From positions 124,001 to 188,000 of the forward strand of contig NZ_AUXS01000013.1 of assembly GCF_001625565.1 (NCBI RefSeq): a stretch of 64,000 nt of DNA, read 5' to 3'. Below the pieces are notes generated by a model. It had not been told where the DNA came from, searched no databases, and worked only from the letters and a program-made list of their open reading frames with translations. Of the stretch, positions 43,101-53,200 are shown one piece after another. This stretch comes from Pseudoalteromonas luteoviolacea NCIMB 1944 (lineage in GTDB: Bacteria > Pseudomonadota > Gammaproteobacteria > Enterobacterales > Alteromonadaceae). The first letter of the stretch is position 1. The number at the start of each line of letters is the position of its first letter. The position numbers were made by a program, and so were the translations under genes.

Positions 43101-46100
43101 TTTGATGGTACGTTGGCTGCTGCAGCCCCTGGTAATGAAGGGGTGGAGCCCATGTGCTCAGGTGTACGTCAGGGCGCAATTGATGACAATTTAGTGCTCA
43201 AATACGGTGATGAGTCAGCACTGGAGCAAATTAAAGCCAATGGTCATGATATTGCAGCAGTACTGGTTGAGCCTGTGCAAAGTCGACACCCAGATCTGCA
43301 ACCCTTTAAGTTTTTGAAGCAACTTAGAGCGCTTACGCAGTCGCTTGGTATTGCGTTGATTTTTGATGAGATGATAACTGGGTTTAGAGCACATCCAGGC
43401 GGCGTGCAAAGGTTGCTGGGTGTGCAGGCAGATATGGCTACCTATGGCAAAATTGTGGGTGGTGGACTGCCGATAGGTGTGGTGGCAGGAAGTGCCGAGT
43501 ACCTAGATGGCATCGATGGGGGGATGTGGCAATATGGCGATAATTCATTCCCAGAGGCTGATACCACATTTTTTGCTGGCACTTTCTGTAAACATCCGTT
43601 GAGTATGGCCAGTGCAGTAGCGGTGCTCAAAGAGATCAAACGCCAAGGTGCCTCCCTTCAAACTGCGCTTGAACAAAAAACTAGCTATTTGCGTGACACC
43701 TTGAATGCATTTTTTGCACAACATGATATTCCGGTTGCTATCACATCATTTTCTTCACTGTTTCGTTTTCAGTTTAGTCAAAACCTAGATGTCTTTTTCT
43801 ACGAGCTGCTCAACCGAGGTGTGTTTATTTGGGAAGGGCGAAATTGCTTTATCAGTGCATCACATAGTGATGAAGACATTGAATTTGTTATTGGTGCAGT
43901 AAAAGGCAGCGCACTGGCGTTAAAAGGTGCTGGTTACTTCGGTCAGCAGCAAAATGCTGCGGTCGAACCTGATGGCGCAGGCAAAGTAAATCACACGACA
44001 GAGCCAGTTGCTTTAACTCAGGGTCAAAAGCAGTTATTGGCTTTGGCGCTTCGTAGCGAGAATGGCGCACTGGCATACCACCTTCAGGCCAGTATCGGAT
44101 TGTCAGGTGCTCTTGACATAGAGAGGCTCAAAAGTGCTGTGCAGCATGTGGTGCAGGCATTTCCGCAGCTTAGTTTTGGTGTTGATATTAATGAGTTGGT
44201 GCATGTTGCACGGGCAATGCCCGAACTGGAAGTCTGCCGTACGGAGCATCCGTTAACTTTGCAAAATGCCCAGCGACAGTTAACGGAATTACGTTATCAG
44301 CGCTTTGCATTTGAGCGAGACGCTTTGTGCCGTATTTGTTTGCTCAGCGATGACAATCAGCAGCATTATCTAAGTGTTATTGCACACCATATCGTCTGTG
44401 ATGGTATCTCTTTGCAAATAATCTTGGCAAGCATTGCACACTATTACAACAATGGCGGGGGCTCCTTTGTAGCGGGTGTGCCTGGTTATGAAGCTTATGT
44501 GCAAGCGCTAGCAAGTTATGATGATTCTGCAACTCAGCAAAAAGATGAAGTGTACTGGCATGCGCAGTTAGCTGGTAGCGAGCAGCTCGCGTTGCCACTT
44601 AAGCGCGCAGCCAAAGCGCAGTCTAACTTTGAAGTAAGGTCGCTGAGGTATGCGCTGCCAGAGCTAGCCATACAAAACCTGCATGGCCTAGCTAAGTCTC
44701 AAGGGTGTGGATTATTTGCAACCTTGCTAGCTTGTTACATGGTCTGGTTGCAAAGGTTGTCTCAGCAAAACCGTATCGCTGTGAATATTCCAGTTTCAGA
44801 TCGTCAGTTATTGTCACCGGAATTTGATGCAGATGTGCTGGATGAGCAGCTTGTGGGCTATTGCACAAATATGTTGCCACTGCAGCTAGACATCGACTTA
44901 AGCCTGACATTTGGTGCGCTCATCTCGCAAGTACAAGCACAATTATTAACCGCATTAGAGCACCAGCATTACCCCTATTCACAATTGTGTGAGCAAGCTT
45001 GGACGCTGCCCAATACTGTTTTTAACTTTGACCGTGTACAAGCTCTGCCAGAGTTCGCTGGGCTAGATCTTACCCCCATCGCTAACGAAACGCACTTTGG
45101 CCAATTTGATCTGTCATGCAATATCTTAAATATAGGTGAGCAGTGGTGGTTAGAACTCGATTATCAAGGTGATCGATTCGATGAGGAGATGATCAGCAGT
45201 TATGCCCGTGCTTGGCTGGCAATGACAGAGTTGATTACGGTCGACCAAACACTAAGCAGTGATGTATTGGCACTGCATAAATGTGAAGTACATCATGCTT
45301 TGAACAGCCGTCAGTTAGCAAGGTCACAATCGTTTTCAGATGATGCTCCTCTCACCGAACTGCTGTCTGACCAAGTATTAAAAACACCGCAGCGGGTAGC
45401 GGTACAGGATGACCTTTTCCAGCTCAGTTACCAAGACTTAGCAACACAATCTAATCAGTTAGCCAACTATTTAATTCAACAGGGTATTGGCAAAGGTAGT
45501 TTGGTTGCGGTGGCGATGTCCCGCAGTGCGAAGCTGGTGGTGACACTATTGGCCGTATTAAAAACAGGCGCAGCTTACTTGCCCATTGATGTGAGTTATC
45601 CGCAAGCGAGAGTGAAAGAAGTTTTGGCTGATTCACAGGCCGGTTTATTGCTGTGTGACGCACCGTGTGCAGAAATAAAGACCATGACTGACGCACACAC
45701 TCAGTGTATCGATATTGATTTTGAAGCTGAGTCTATCGATGCATGCCAGAGTACACCTCCAAGTCGCAGTATTGAGTCTGAGCAACGTGCTTATGTCATA
45801 TATACCTCAGGTTCAAGTGGTCGACCTAAGGGTGTAGAAATCTCCCATGGTGCATTGAGCAACTTTTTGGTTTCGATGCAAAACACACCTGGCATAGCGC
45901 AACATGACCGAGTTTTAGCTATTACCACAACGGCATTTGATATTGCTGCCTTGGAGCTATTTCTACCACTAGTTTCAGGCGCTTCAGTGGTTGTCGCCAG
46001 TGATGCTGTATGCAGTGATCCACTTGCTATCGCGGAATTGATTGAGCGGGAGCAGATCTCTTTTATGCAGGCGACACCGACACTTTGGCAATTACTGATA

Positions 46101-47219
46101 AAGGCTGCACCAAGTTGTGTATCGAATCTTACGGTGCTTTGTGGCGGTGAGCCTTTGGAAAAAAGCTTGGCGGGAAGCTTGTTAGCGCAGGGTGCAAGCG
46201 TTTGGAATATGTATGGCCCTACCGAAACCACCATCTGGTCTAGCGTGGCATGTATAACCGATGAGCATGATATTACGATAGGTGACGGAATAGTCAATAC
46301 TGGGCTATTGGTGATGCCTGAGCAGACCAGTGGTGATAGCGTGCCGCTACCCATTGGGGTGTGGGGCGAGTTGTGGATAACGGGTGCAGGTCTGGCGCTG
46401 GGTTATCTCAATCGCAAGGCGCTTACTGCACAGCGTTTTGTCTCTCATACTGTGCATGAGCAAGTGCTGCGTTGTTACAAAACGGGCGACCGAGCGAGGC
46501 GTTTGCCAGATGGTCGGTTAGAGCTTCAAGGGCGGCTGGATAGTCAGGTGAAGCTGCATGGGCATCGTATTGAATTGGCGGAAGTCGAATACCAGCTGCG
46601 CAAATTGCTGGGTCAAGATGATGTACGTGTATTGGTAAAAACAACTGAACAAGGCAGTTCGCATCTATGTGCATTTTGTTTAATGGGCACACGTCAAGAC
46701 GTGCAGTGGGAATACAGCGCAATTAGACAACATTTGATGATGAAACTACCCAGTTATATGGTCCCTGAGCATGTTAGCTGGTTGAGCCAATGGCCACGAA
46801 CTCCAAATGGTAAGGTAGATACTCAAGCCCTGTTGTTGCCGCAGCTATCGACTGAGCAGGAAGTACGCTATCGCGCGCCTGAAACAGCGCTTGAAAAGTC
46901 TCTTCATGAGTTCTTTGTGGCTCTGCTTCCTGTCGAAAAGTTGAGTGTGGATAGTAGCTTTTTTGATTGCGGTGGTAATTCTGTATTGGCTATGCAGCTC
47001 GTTTCGAGGGTAAATCGAAACTATTCGGTACGCTGTACTGTGGCAGATATATTTGATTTTAGCAGCATCTCATTGCTGGCTCAGCGTCTTACTGACCTTC
47101 AAAGCGCGGCTCAGACAGGCCCGGATGCAACCCAAGTGGAAGTTATAAGTGACATAGTTAGTGGGCGTGATATTAGCGCGGCTTTTGATGATCAATCCAT
47201 GACAGAGATGGACTTATAA
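37200..47219 (+). CDS. Hybrid FAAL-PKS-aminotransferase-NRPS (loading and first elongation module)
   Basis: 3339 residues. Domains in order: fatty acyl-AMP ligase about 1-575 (FLQYTSGSTGSPKGVMVSHD, VSWLPHFHDMGLI); ACP1 about 595-672 (Ser634 in LGVDSMKA); ketosynthase about 717-1130 (Cys878 in DTACSSS, EAHGTGT, NIGHLE); acyltransferase about 1233-1517 (Ser1323, GxSxG altered to SHSVG, AAFHSPL); ACP2 about 1604-1678 (Ser1639); PLP aminotransferase about 1846-2236 (Lys2084 in ATYGKIVGGG); condensation about 2270-2697 (HHIVCDG 2396-2402); adenylation about 2700-3220; PCP about 3235-3305 (Ser3261 in CGGNS). Predicted role: activate a fatty acid, add one malonyl unit, turn the beta-keto into a beta-amino group and join it to the first amino acid. 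The adenylation code read by hand is DILQLGMIW(K), one change from the glycine code. The arrangement resembles MycA, with an AT in cis. The C-terminus (TEMDL) resembles that of the next protein. Confidence 0.93.
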   Translation: MKTDLVTTLVTLANTRGDDTAYQYFFSDDLPSQTLTYKQLDSRARQIASQLDKQFERGDRALLLYNSGFAFIEAFFACLYAGIVAVPVYPPKKNQNITRLRSIIEDAGAKGVLTSEKVNEIARPLFESETSLTGLALYTTDAIESDPSSWQPITVRGQDLAFLQYTSGSTGSPKGVMVSHDNITDNEEMMKIAFGHSSETPIVSWLPHFHDMGLIFGILQPIYIGAPACLMNPTYFLQKPLRWLKLLSEFKGVTSSAPNFAYDLCVDTIKEEELEALDLSHWQSALNGAEPVRATTLERFYNKFKRCGLRKGSLSPCYGMAETTLFASGGALLESPKVLSLNNEKMLEGLAKIQEHIIDNRDRCSIPEYLAVSSGHAWCDHEIAIVSPNTLLRCQDGEVGEIWVKGASVARGYWNKPELTKEVFQAHIAEEGDGPYLRTGDLGFLHQQALFVTGRCKDVLIFRGKNYYPQDIELTVSDSDDALESNGGAAFSIYADSEERLVIVQQLKRTAIRKVNKAQVIEKIISAVVEHHGIAPYDVVLIKPGRLCKTSSGKVQRQENKAHYEQARFEALAAFKPEKEPQRQAPEAPVTIHSDSALSTAVCKLLQNIIAMEVGIESTKLDIDASFLSLGVDSMKAVRISGELMELHGIELESTILYEYPSIAELAGYLCQFDEVKSLLASSGEGHPAQKFEAKLQSNSKSTDSQTQAVEQAPQQETDIAIIGMACRYPEASDLDSLWQILMDEHDAITTPSDARQQLCPQVNANRFGGYIEGISEFDHTVFGISPSEAQHIDPQQRLLLENTYHAIQSAGYMPSELTGQRIGVYVGISQSDYFSESQQVEKSSAYLGTGTALSIAANRLSYYYNFTGPSLAIDTACSSSLVALHHAVQAVRAGDIKQALVAGVNLILNDDVSQACDNAQMLASDGRCKTFSDSANGYVRSEGVGSILIKPLTQALADKDPIYGVIKGSAVNQDGRSNGITAPNGRAQQQVIKAALAHAGVEAQDIHYVEAHGTGTELGDPIEVSALQQIYGQRRQSKLIVGSVKANIGHLESAAGLAGLIKTMLCMTHQKIPAQRYSEKLNSHIAWDKCAITVPKKVIDWPVYKNKLALAAVSSFGFGGTNAHVILAPPPQQTEQGRSAEKANCYVLPLSAKSPKALSRWAHQYAEQLQTLADAQFGRLVYQTATAPDLKGVKKAFYGTEREALIEQLTTCAESDIAQRNATQHHSPTTVFLFTGQGSQYPDMGKSLYASQTVFKAAIDECEALLSPYFDERLTVVLYQDPHGQLLNQIRWTQVAIFAVEYAMAKLLLSLGAVPEVLISHSVGEYAAACIAGVMSLSDATKLIATRAQLMHELDAGGKMIAARCTKQRAQAVIAAYDQNAAISGYHGEAGVVFSGSDNAIAHISKELARSEIRVKELNTGAAFHSPLMRPMLDEFAKALNTITLQKPTVKFISSVTGKAEDSRLTKPEYWCEQIVEPVCFDACLHELSELAPVCVVELGPKPILSALAQENLPQVEGPYLHVLHDKGCDRARLGNSIATFYELGVELDWAKLYPSQSQNDTFREPLPLYPFDQHTHWIGATDVVSRSEPVPPQAASNELQRTQAIEEFVLSTLAKELGMSTVQIDPHLALLEMGVDSLMIMRAVRIFEKQFDLEFSVRQFYEELSNVTNLVDYIAQHSDYLTDVSVDEQSEPNAAVQISDSVATTATQIESNVIVSICQAQLQAAASVSCEAAQQSVSEVTAQQLSWLSGHPQNTKHQMKAVANHTEADKPKSVPPKSSSKVNTTSAILPGFQGKQLHHSAGTKAMRQHGEALSAQYCKKTATSKQLIAQHREQLADCRASAGFRLSSKEMLYPIYAQRCEGSRIWDIDDNEYIDITMDFGVNLFGHKPAFITEAISQQLNNGIQLGLASPLACEAASLISELTGLERVSFCNSGTEAVMTALRLARNKTKRHLVVQFEGAYHGHFDGTLAAAAPGNEGVEPMCSGVRQGAIDDNLVLKYGDESALEQIKANGHDIAAVLVEPVQSRHPDLQPFKFLKQLRALTQSLGIALIFDEMITGFRAHPGGVQRLLGVQADMATYGKIVGGGLPIGVVAGSAEYLDGIDGGMWQYGDNSFPEADTTFFAGTFCKHPLSMASAVAVLKEIKRQGASLQTALEQKTSYLRDTLNAFFAQHDIPVAITSFSSLFRFQFSQNLDVFFYELLNRGVFIWEGRNCFISASHSDEDIEFVIGAVKGSALALKGAGYFGQQQNAAVEPDGAGKVNHTTEPVALTQGQKQLLALALRSENGALAYHLQASIGLSGALDIERLKSAVQHVVQAFPQLSFGVDINELVHVARAMPELEVCRTEHPLTLQNAQRQLTELRYQRFAFERDALCRICLLSDDNQQHYLSVIAHHIVCDGISLQIILASIAHYYNNGGGSFVAGVPGYEAYVQALASYDDSATQQKDEVYWHAQLAGSEQLALPLKRAAKAQSNFEVRSLRYALPELAIQNLHGLAKSQGCGLFATLLACYMVWLQRLSQQNRIAVNIPVSDRQLLSPEFDADVLDEQLVGYCTNMLPLQLDIDLSLTFGALISQVQAQLLTALEHQHYPYSQLCEQAWTLPNTVFNFDRVQALPEFAGLDLTPIANETHFGQFDLSCNILNIGEQWWLELDYQGDRFDEEMISSYARAWLAMTELITVDQTLSSDVLALHKCEVHHALNSRQLARSQSFSDDAPLTELLSDQVLKTPQRVAVQDDLFQLSYQDLATQSNQLANYLIQQGIGKGSLVAVAMSRSAKLVVTLLAVLKTGAAYLPIDVSYPQARVKEVLADSQAGLLLCDAPCAEIKTMTDAHTQCIDIDFEAESIDACQSTPPSRSIESEQRAYVIYTSGSSGRPKGVEISHGALSNFLVSMQNTPGIAQHDRVLAITTTAFDIAALELFLPLVSGASVVVASDAVCSDPLAIAELIEREQISFMQATPTLWQLLIKAAPSCVSNLTVLCGGEPLEKSLAGSLLAQGASVWNMYGPTETTIWSSVACITDEHDITIGDGIVNTGLLVMPEQTSGDSVPLPIGVWGELWITGAGLALGYLNRKALTAQRFVSHTVHEQVLRCYKTGDRARRLPDGRLELQGRLDSQVKLHGHRIELAEVEYQLRKLLGQDDVRVLVKTTEQGSSHLCAFCLMGTRQDVQWEYSAIRQHLMMKLPSYMVPEHVSWLSQWPRTPNGKVDTQALLLPQLSTEQEVRYRAPETALEKSLHEFFVALLPVEKLSVDSSFFDCGGNSVLAMQLVSRVNRNYSVRCTVADIFDFSSISLLAQRLTDLQSAAQTGPDATQVEVISDIVSGRDISAAFDDQSMTEMDL

Positions 47220-47221
47220 AA

Positions 47222-50200
47222 ATGGAAAATTCAGCGATTAAAACTTTGTTGGCCGAGTTGGATGGCCAAGGTATTTTTTTATATGTACAAGATGGGCGTT
47301 TAAAGCTCAGAAGTCGGCACAGTGACATTCCGGCACAAAAGTTAGCGCTGATAAAAGAGCACAAGCAAGCACTTATTGCCTACATGCAGCGGCATCATCA
47401 AAAGTTAGGTAAATTATCTCGATCTCAGCAACGGATTTGGTTTATCGAGCAATATGAAGCACATTTATGTGCGTACAATATGGCTGGGCTCTTGCGGTTA
47501 TCAAAAGCCTATAGTGTAGAGCAGGTTGAGCTGGCAATTAATACAGTATTGCAGCGCCATGATGTGCTGCGAAGTCAATTTAAACAGCAAGGAGATGAGG
47601 TTGTACAGCTGGTTAACCCAGATGCCAAGCTGACCTTACAACAACAGGATGCGCCTGAGGCAGACGATTTTGCATCTGTGTCATCTTTGATACAAGACGA
47701 GCTGGCATATCAATTTGACTTAGAACATGATTTACTGGTTCGAGCACGTTTACTGGTAGATCATGGACAAGGTCACTGGCTATATGTATGTATGCACCAT
47801 ATTGTCGCTGATGGCTGGTCTATTCGCCTATTTACCCAATCTCTCGTTGACGAATTAGCGGGTTTGGTAAGTGAGCCTATGAGCATGCAGTATTTGGATT
47901 TTGTCCATTGGGAAAACAAGTACCAGCAAAGTGATGAATATCAGCAACAGCTCAACTATTGGCAGCAAAAACTGGCTGGCTTTGAAGTATTCGAATTACC
48001 GACTAGCCGCCCTAGAAGTGTCCACAAAGAATATCTCGGTGCGCATGCTGAGGTGTTGATCCCACAACCAAAAGCTGAGCGCTTTAGCGCGCTTTGCCAG
48101 CGATTAGGCGTGACACAATTTGCAGGTTTTTTAGGGTTATTTTACCTACTTCTACACCGCTATGGACAAGCAAAAGATATCACCCTTGGAGTCCCTGTTT
48201 TGAACCGCATCCGACCTGAGTTTGAGGGGATAGTAGGGTGCTTCATCAATACATTACCATTGCGTTTAACTCTGACTGAGCATTTATCTCTGCAACAAGT
48301 TTTAACCGCGACTCACGAATTAGTTAAAGAGGGATTACAATATCAAAGTGTTGCCGTTGAAGAGATCATCGACGCGCTAGATATTGCGAAATCCACCGCA
48401 CACTCGGCATTATTTCAGATTCTTTTTAACTACAATGGCATTACTGGTCACACCGTTGGCAACGACACCGTAAACAGTGAACTGTTTGCACTTGATAATC
48501 ACACCGCAAAGTTTGATCTCACTTTAAATGTGAGCGACTGTGCAGAGGGTGTGCAGTTTAGTTTTGATTATGCAAAACACTTATTTGATCCGCGATTTAT
48601 TGAACAGCTGAGTGAAGACTACGTCGCTTTGCTCGATGTAGCGTGTGACTCATCACAGCAAGTGAGTAGTCAAGTTGTATTACACTCCACCGCAACAAGC
48701 CTAGTTTCAGTACCCCCCCTCAATGGCAGGGAGCAATTTTCAGGTACTGTATTAGATGCACTTTATCAAAATGCCCAGGAATACAGCGAACACACGGCCT
48801 TGATCGAGCCGAGTCGATCATTTGATCAACAGCGCACTTCGGTGACATATGCAGCCTTGATCTCGCAGCTAGAAGACGTCGCAGCGAGGTTACATAGTAG
48901 ACATCAGCAAACTTCTACCCCAATCACCTTGTTGGTGAACAGGAGTATTCAAAGTTTCGTTTGGATGTTGGGCGCGATGCGCGCAGGGGTCGCCTATTTG
49001 CCCATTGATGATGCGACACCAGTTGCGCGGGTCGCGGAGATCATGGCTCAGGCAGACAGTCAGCTGTTATTGTGTGCCAGTGAGCACTTGCCAGATATGC
49101 AGCCTCTTAAAAATAAAGGGGTAGATGTTTTAGATACCAATGCCCTGCATGAATTGAGTTTCGCTCAGGGCTTGCCAGCCATGCCGTTGAATTCGGATCT
49201 CGCTTATGTGATGTTTACTTCAGGCAGTACAGGCAGCCCTAAGGGGGTGGTGATTTCGCATCATGCGCTGGTTAATTATGTCTCAGGTGTATCAGAGCGT
49301 ATTCATTTCGATCAACACACCTGCTCGGCTGTTGTGACGGGATTAGCAACTGACTTAGGTCTGACTGGCATCTTCCCCGTGTTATCTGGCGGGGGCTGTG
49401 TGGTGCTGTGTGATAGCGTTGAGCCCGAGCAGCTGGTACAAACTTGTGTCGCACATAACGTAAATTTGGTCAAATTAACTCCCTCTTTGGCTAACGCGCT
49501 GCTTCCTTGGTTGCAGACTTCAAAACCTGCAATATCTCAGTGGGTGTTAGGCGGGGAGTCACTCACAGGGACATTGACGCAACAGCTACAATCTTTGAAT
49601 AAAGAAGCGAAGATTTTCAATCATTATGGGCCGACGGAAGCTTGTATTGGTGTCTGTGTCTATGAGGTATTAGAGCACCGCGAAACACTATGTATCCCAA
49701 TTGGTAAACCATTTAAACATGTGCAATTTGCTGTTTTGGATCCACAGCAGCAGGCAGTGCCAAAAGGTGTGCCTGGCGAGTTATATATTGCAGGAGATAG
49801 TCTCGCAAATGAGTATATCAATGCGCCGTTAGAAACGGCCAAGGCTTTCGTATCTTTACCCTGTGATGCGGAACGCCAGAGCCGTTATTATCGGACTGGT
49901 GACTGCGTAAAGCTCAATTTTGACGGCCAGCTTGAATTTGTTGGACGGTTCGACAAACAACCTAAAATTAATGGTTTTAGGGTAGATATTGCTGAAATTG
50001 AAAGCAAGTTGCAATCTCTCGATGATGTGCAGTTGGCTGCGGTAATTTGCCGTGAAGTGGCCCAACAAAATACTTTGGTAGGCTATTTTGTTACGAATGC
50101 TATGGAAACAGACTTAGCTCAGTGCGAACAGCAAATTCGTCAGCAGCTCAAAGCCTGTTTACCAGCATACATGATCCCAGCGTATCTAATTCACCAACCC

Positions 50201-53200
50201 TCTTTACCAAAACTCAGTAGTGGCAAAATTGACCGTAAACAACTTCAACATCGACAGCTTGTGGTCGCTGTACCGACGCGTCAGCCAGAGAGTGTTTTGC
50301 ACCATCAGCTCATCAGTATTTTTGCATCACTGACTGGTTGCACTGGTGTTGGTATCGACCATAGTTTCTTTGCAATTGGCGGCCATTCATTGCTTGCAAT
50401 GCGCTTACTCAATGAGATCAAAGCGCAGTGCGGCGTGTCGCTCAGTTTGAAGCAAATTTTTGCCAACCCAAGTGTGGCTGAGCTGGCCATGTGTATTGAG
50501 GCACAAGATACTTCAATAGATATCGCACCTTTGCATCACGTACCTGATCAAACTCAATCCCCGCTTTCTTTTGCACAGCAGCGGATTTGGTTCATTGACC
50601 GAATGCAAGGCCACAGCGAGCAATATAATCTGCAAGGTGTTTATAAACTTGCGGGTGAACTAGACCACCAGCGCCTTGAATGTGCGTTTAGGTCCGTCAT
50701 ACATGGCCATACGATGTTACGCTTTACGTTTCATCAGGATGAACAGGGCGAGGCTTATCAAAAAGACAATATAGCTCGTGAATTCTCACTTCATTATCAG
50801 GACATATCGACCCTTGTTACTGAGGATCAGCAAGCGAGTATCGACAAATTTATTCGAGCAGATGCACAGCAAAGTTTTGACTTAGGGCGTGATTTAATGC
50901 TGCGAGCTGCACTGCTGAGATTAAACCGCAACGAACATGTGTTGCTGATCACCATGCACCACATCGTCTCCGACGGCTGGTCAATTGCGGTATTGGCAGA
51001 GGCATTGAGCCAAGCATATCAAGGGGGAACAGAGCAGTGCGAGCAGCGACCTGAACACAGCTATATTGACTATATTGATTGGCAGCAGCGTTTATCTCAA
51101 ACTGAGCTGTGGCAACAAAGTTTAAATTATTGGCGCGATGAGTTAAAAGATCTGCCTCAGTTACATTCACTGCCAACAGATAGGGCGAGACAAAACAATG
51201 TGATTCAAGGGGGTGAGTTAGCCTGCTTTGAGATACCACGGCGATTACGAGAGGATGTAGGCTCATTTTGTCAGCGCACCAACAGCACATTGTTCCAAGT
51301 ACTCAAAACGACATTTAGCCTGTGGATGAGCAGAGCACAACAGCAGCGTGATATTGTTTTAGCAACACCTGTCTCAGGGAGAGAGCTAAAAGCGTTTGAG
51401 CCGCTGATAGGCAACTTTATTAATACTCTGGTATTGAGGGACATATTCACCCCAGAGACGCAATTTGACGCAGCATTGGCGGCAAGTAAGGAGCAGTTTT
51501 TAGAAGCGCAAGCGCATCAAATGGTGCCCTTCGATGTATTAGTAGAAGCGCTAGATGTGCCTCGTAGCCTTTCGATTCATCCACTGGCTCAAGTCGTTTT
51601 TCGAGTCAACAACGAGGTGAATGAAGTATTACAGCTGCAAGGGTTAGATATCCAATTACTGCCACAAGGCCCGCGCAGTGCCAAATTAGATTTGGAAGTG
51701 AGTATTATAGACGGGCAGCAACAATGCAGTATTGAATGGCTTTATGATACTGCGCTGTGGGATAGTGCCAGTATTGAAGCTTTCCACCAGCAATACCTCT
51801 ACATATTGCGCCAATGTATTGAGCAGCCAAGTATTGCATTGTCGCAATTAGCACTATGGGATGATGATGCGCAGCAAAAATTTGTTCGTGCGACTGCACC
51901 CATTGAATTAGTAGACCCGACGGTGTCTTCGTGGGCGACTCAGTTTTCAAAAATAGCAGCTCAGCTTCCCAATAACACCGCTATCAGCTTTGCTGAGCAA
52001 AACTGGAGTTACGCCAAAGTTGAGCAAATTGCGAATCAGTTGGCGCACTGTTTATTAGAAATGGCGTTTGAGCCGCAAACTCGCATTGCATTAGCGCTGC
52101 CAGCTGGACCTTTGGTACCAATTGCCATGTTAGGCGTGCTTAAAGCCAATCATGTTTATGTGCCATTGCACCATGAAACGCCATCCCAAACCTTGCAGCA
52201 TATTTTTTCAGATGCCGATGTGATGTTGACTTTAGCGCTCAGCGAGGATGCAGAAAGGCTCATTGAAGCGGGTAGCGACTTTTTATTGCTTGACGATGCA
52301 CTAGAGCAAGAGTCACTACTCTCAGCCTACCCAAGTAGCGCACCAAGCGAGGCGGATTTACCTCCATGTGAAGAACCAATAGCGACACAGTGTTGTTACA
52401 TCATCTATACCTCAGGATCGACAGGGCAGCCCAAAGGCGTACCCATTAGTCACGGTAATTTGCATGGCTATCTACATCATGCCATACGTAACTACGCAAC
52501 AATGGAGCCTCTCACATGTGTTATGAGCACTCCAATGGCTTTTGACGCAACGGTCACGGCCATCGTCCCAACGCTTGTCAGTGGCGGCGAATTAAGTATT
52601 TTGTCGCAAGGAGCGACTCTGATCACGACATTAATAGATAAGCTGTGGTCACCTAGGGCCACTTTATTTAAGCTAACCCCCGCTCATTTGCGAGCTGTAT
52701 TAACACTGACGAGTGATGCGGCAATTTGTGAAACGGGTCACCGATTAATTGTCGGTGGTGAGGCACTTAGTTCAGATGTGGTGGTTAAGCTGAAAGGGAA
52801 GTTGCCTAACATCCATATAGTGAATGAGTATGGCCCTACAGAAACTACTGTGGGAGTCAGTGTTTTTGAGATCCCACCAAGCATGCCTACAGACGTGCTG
52901 TCTGAAACTCCTGATGTACCAATCGGTTTACCACTTGATGGTGTAACTATGCTGGTGGTTGATGAATTTGAGCAACCTGCAGCGCGCAATATGCCCGGAG
53001 AATTGTTGATAGCAGGCAATATGGTGAGCACAGGCTATTTAAATCAGCCAGAGCTAACGGCCAGCAAGTTTTCAAGGCGAGAGATTATACGGGCCCATCC
53101 TCAGCCCGTATATCGCTCTGGAGATCGGGTGAAATGGCGGCTAGATGCGTGCCAAGAGCCTGCTTATCTGCGCTACCTAGGACGTGCCGATGAGCAAATT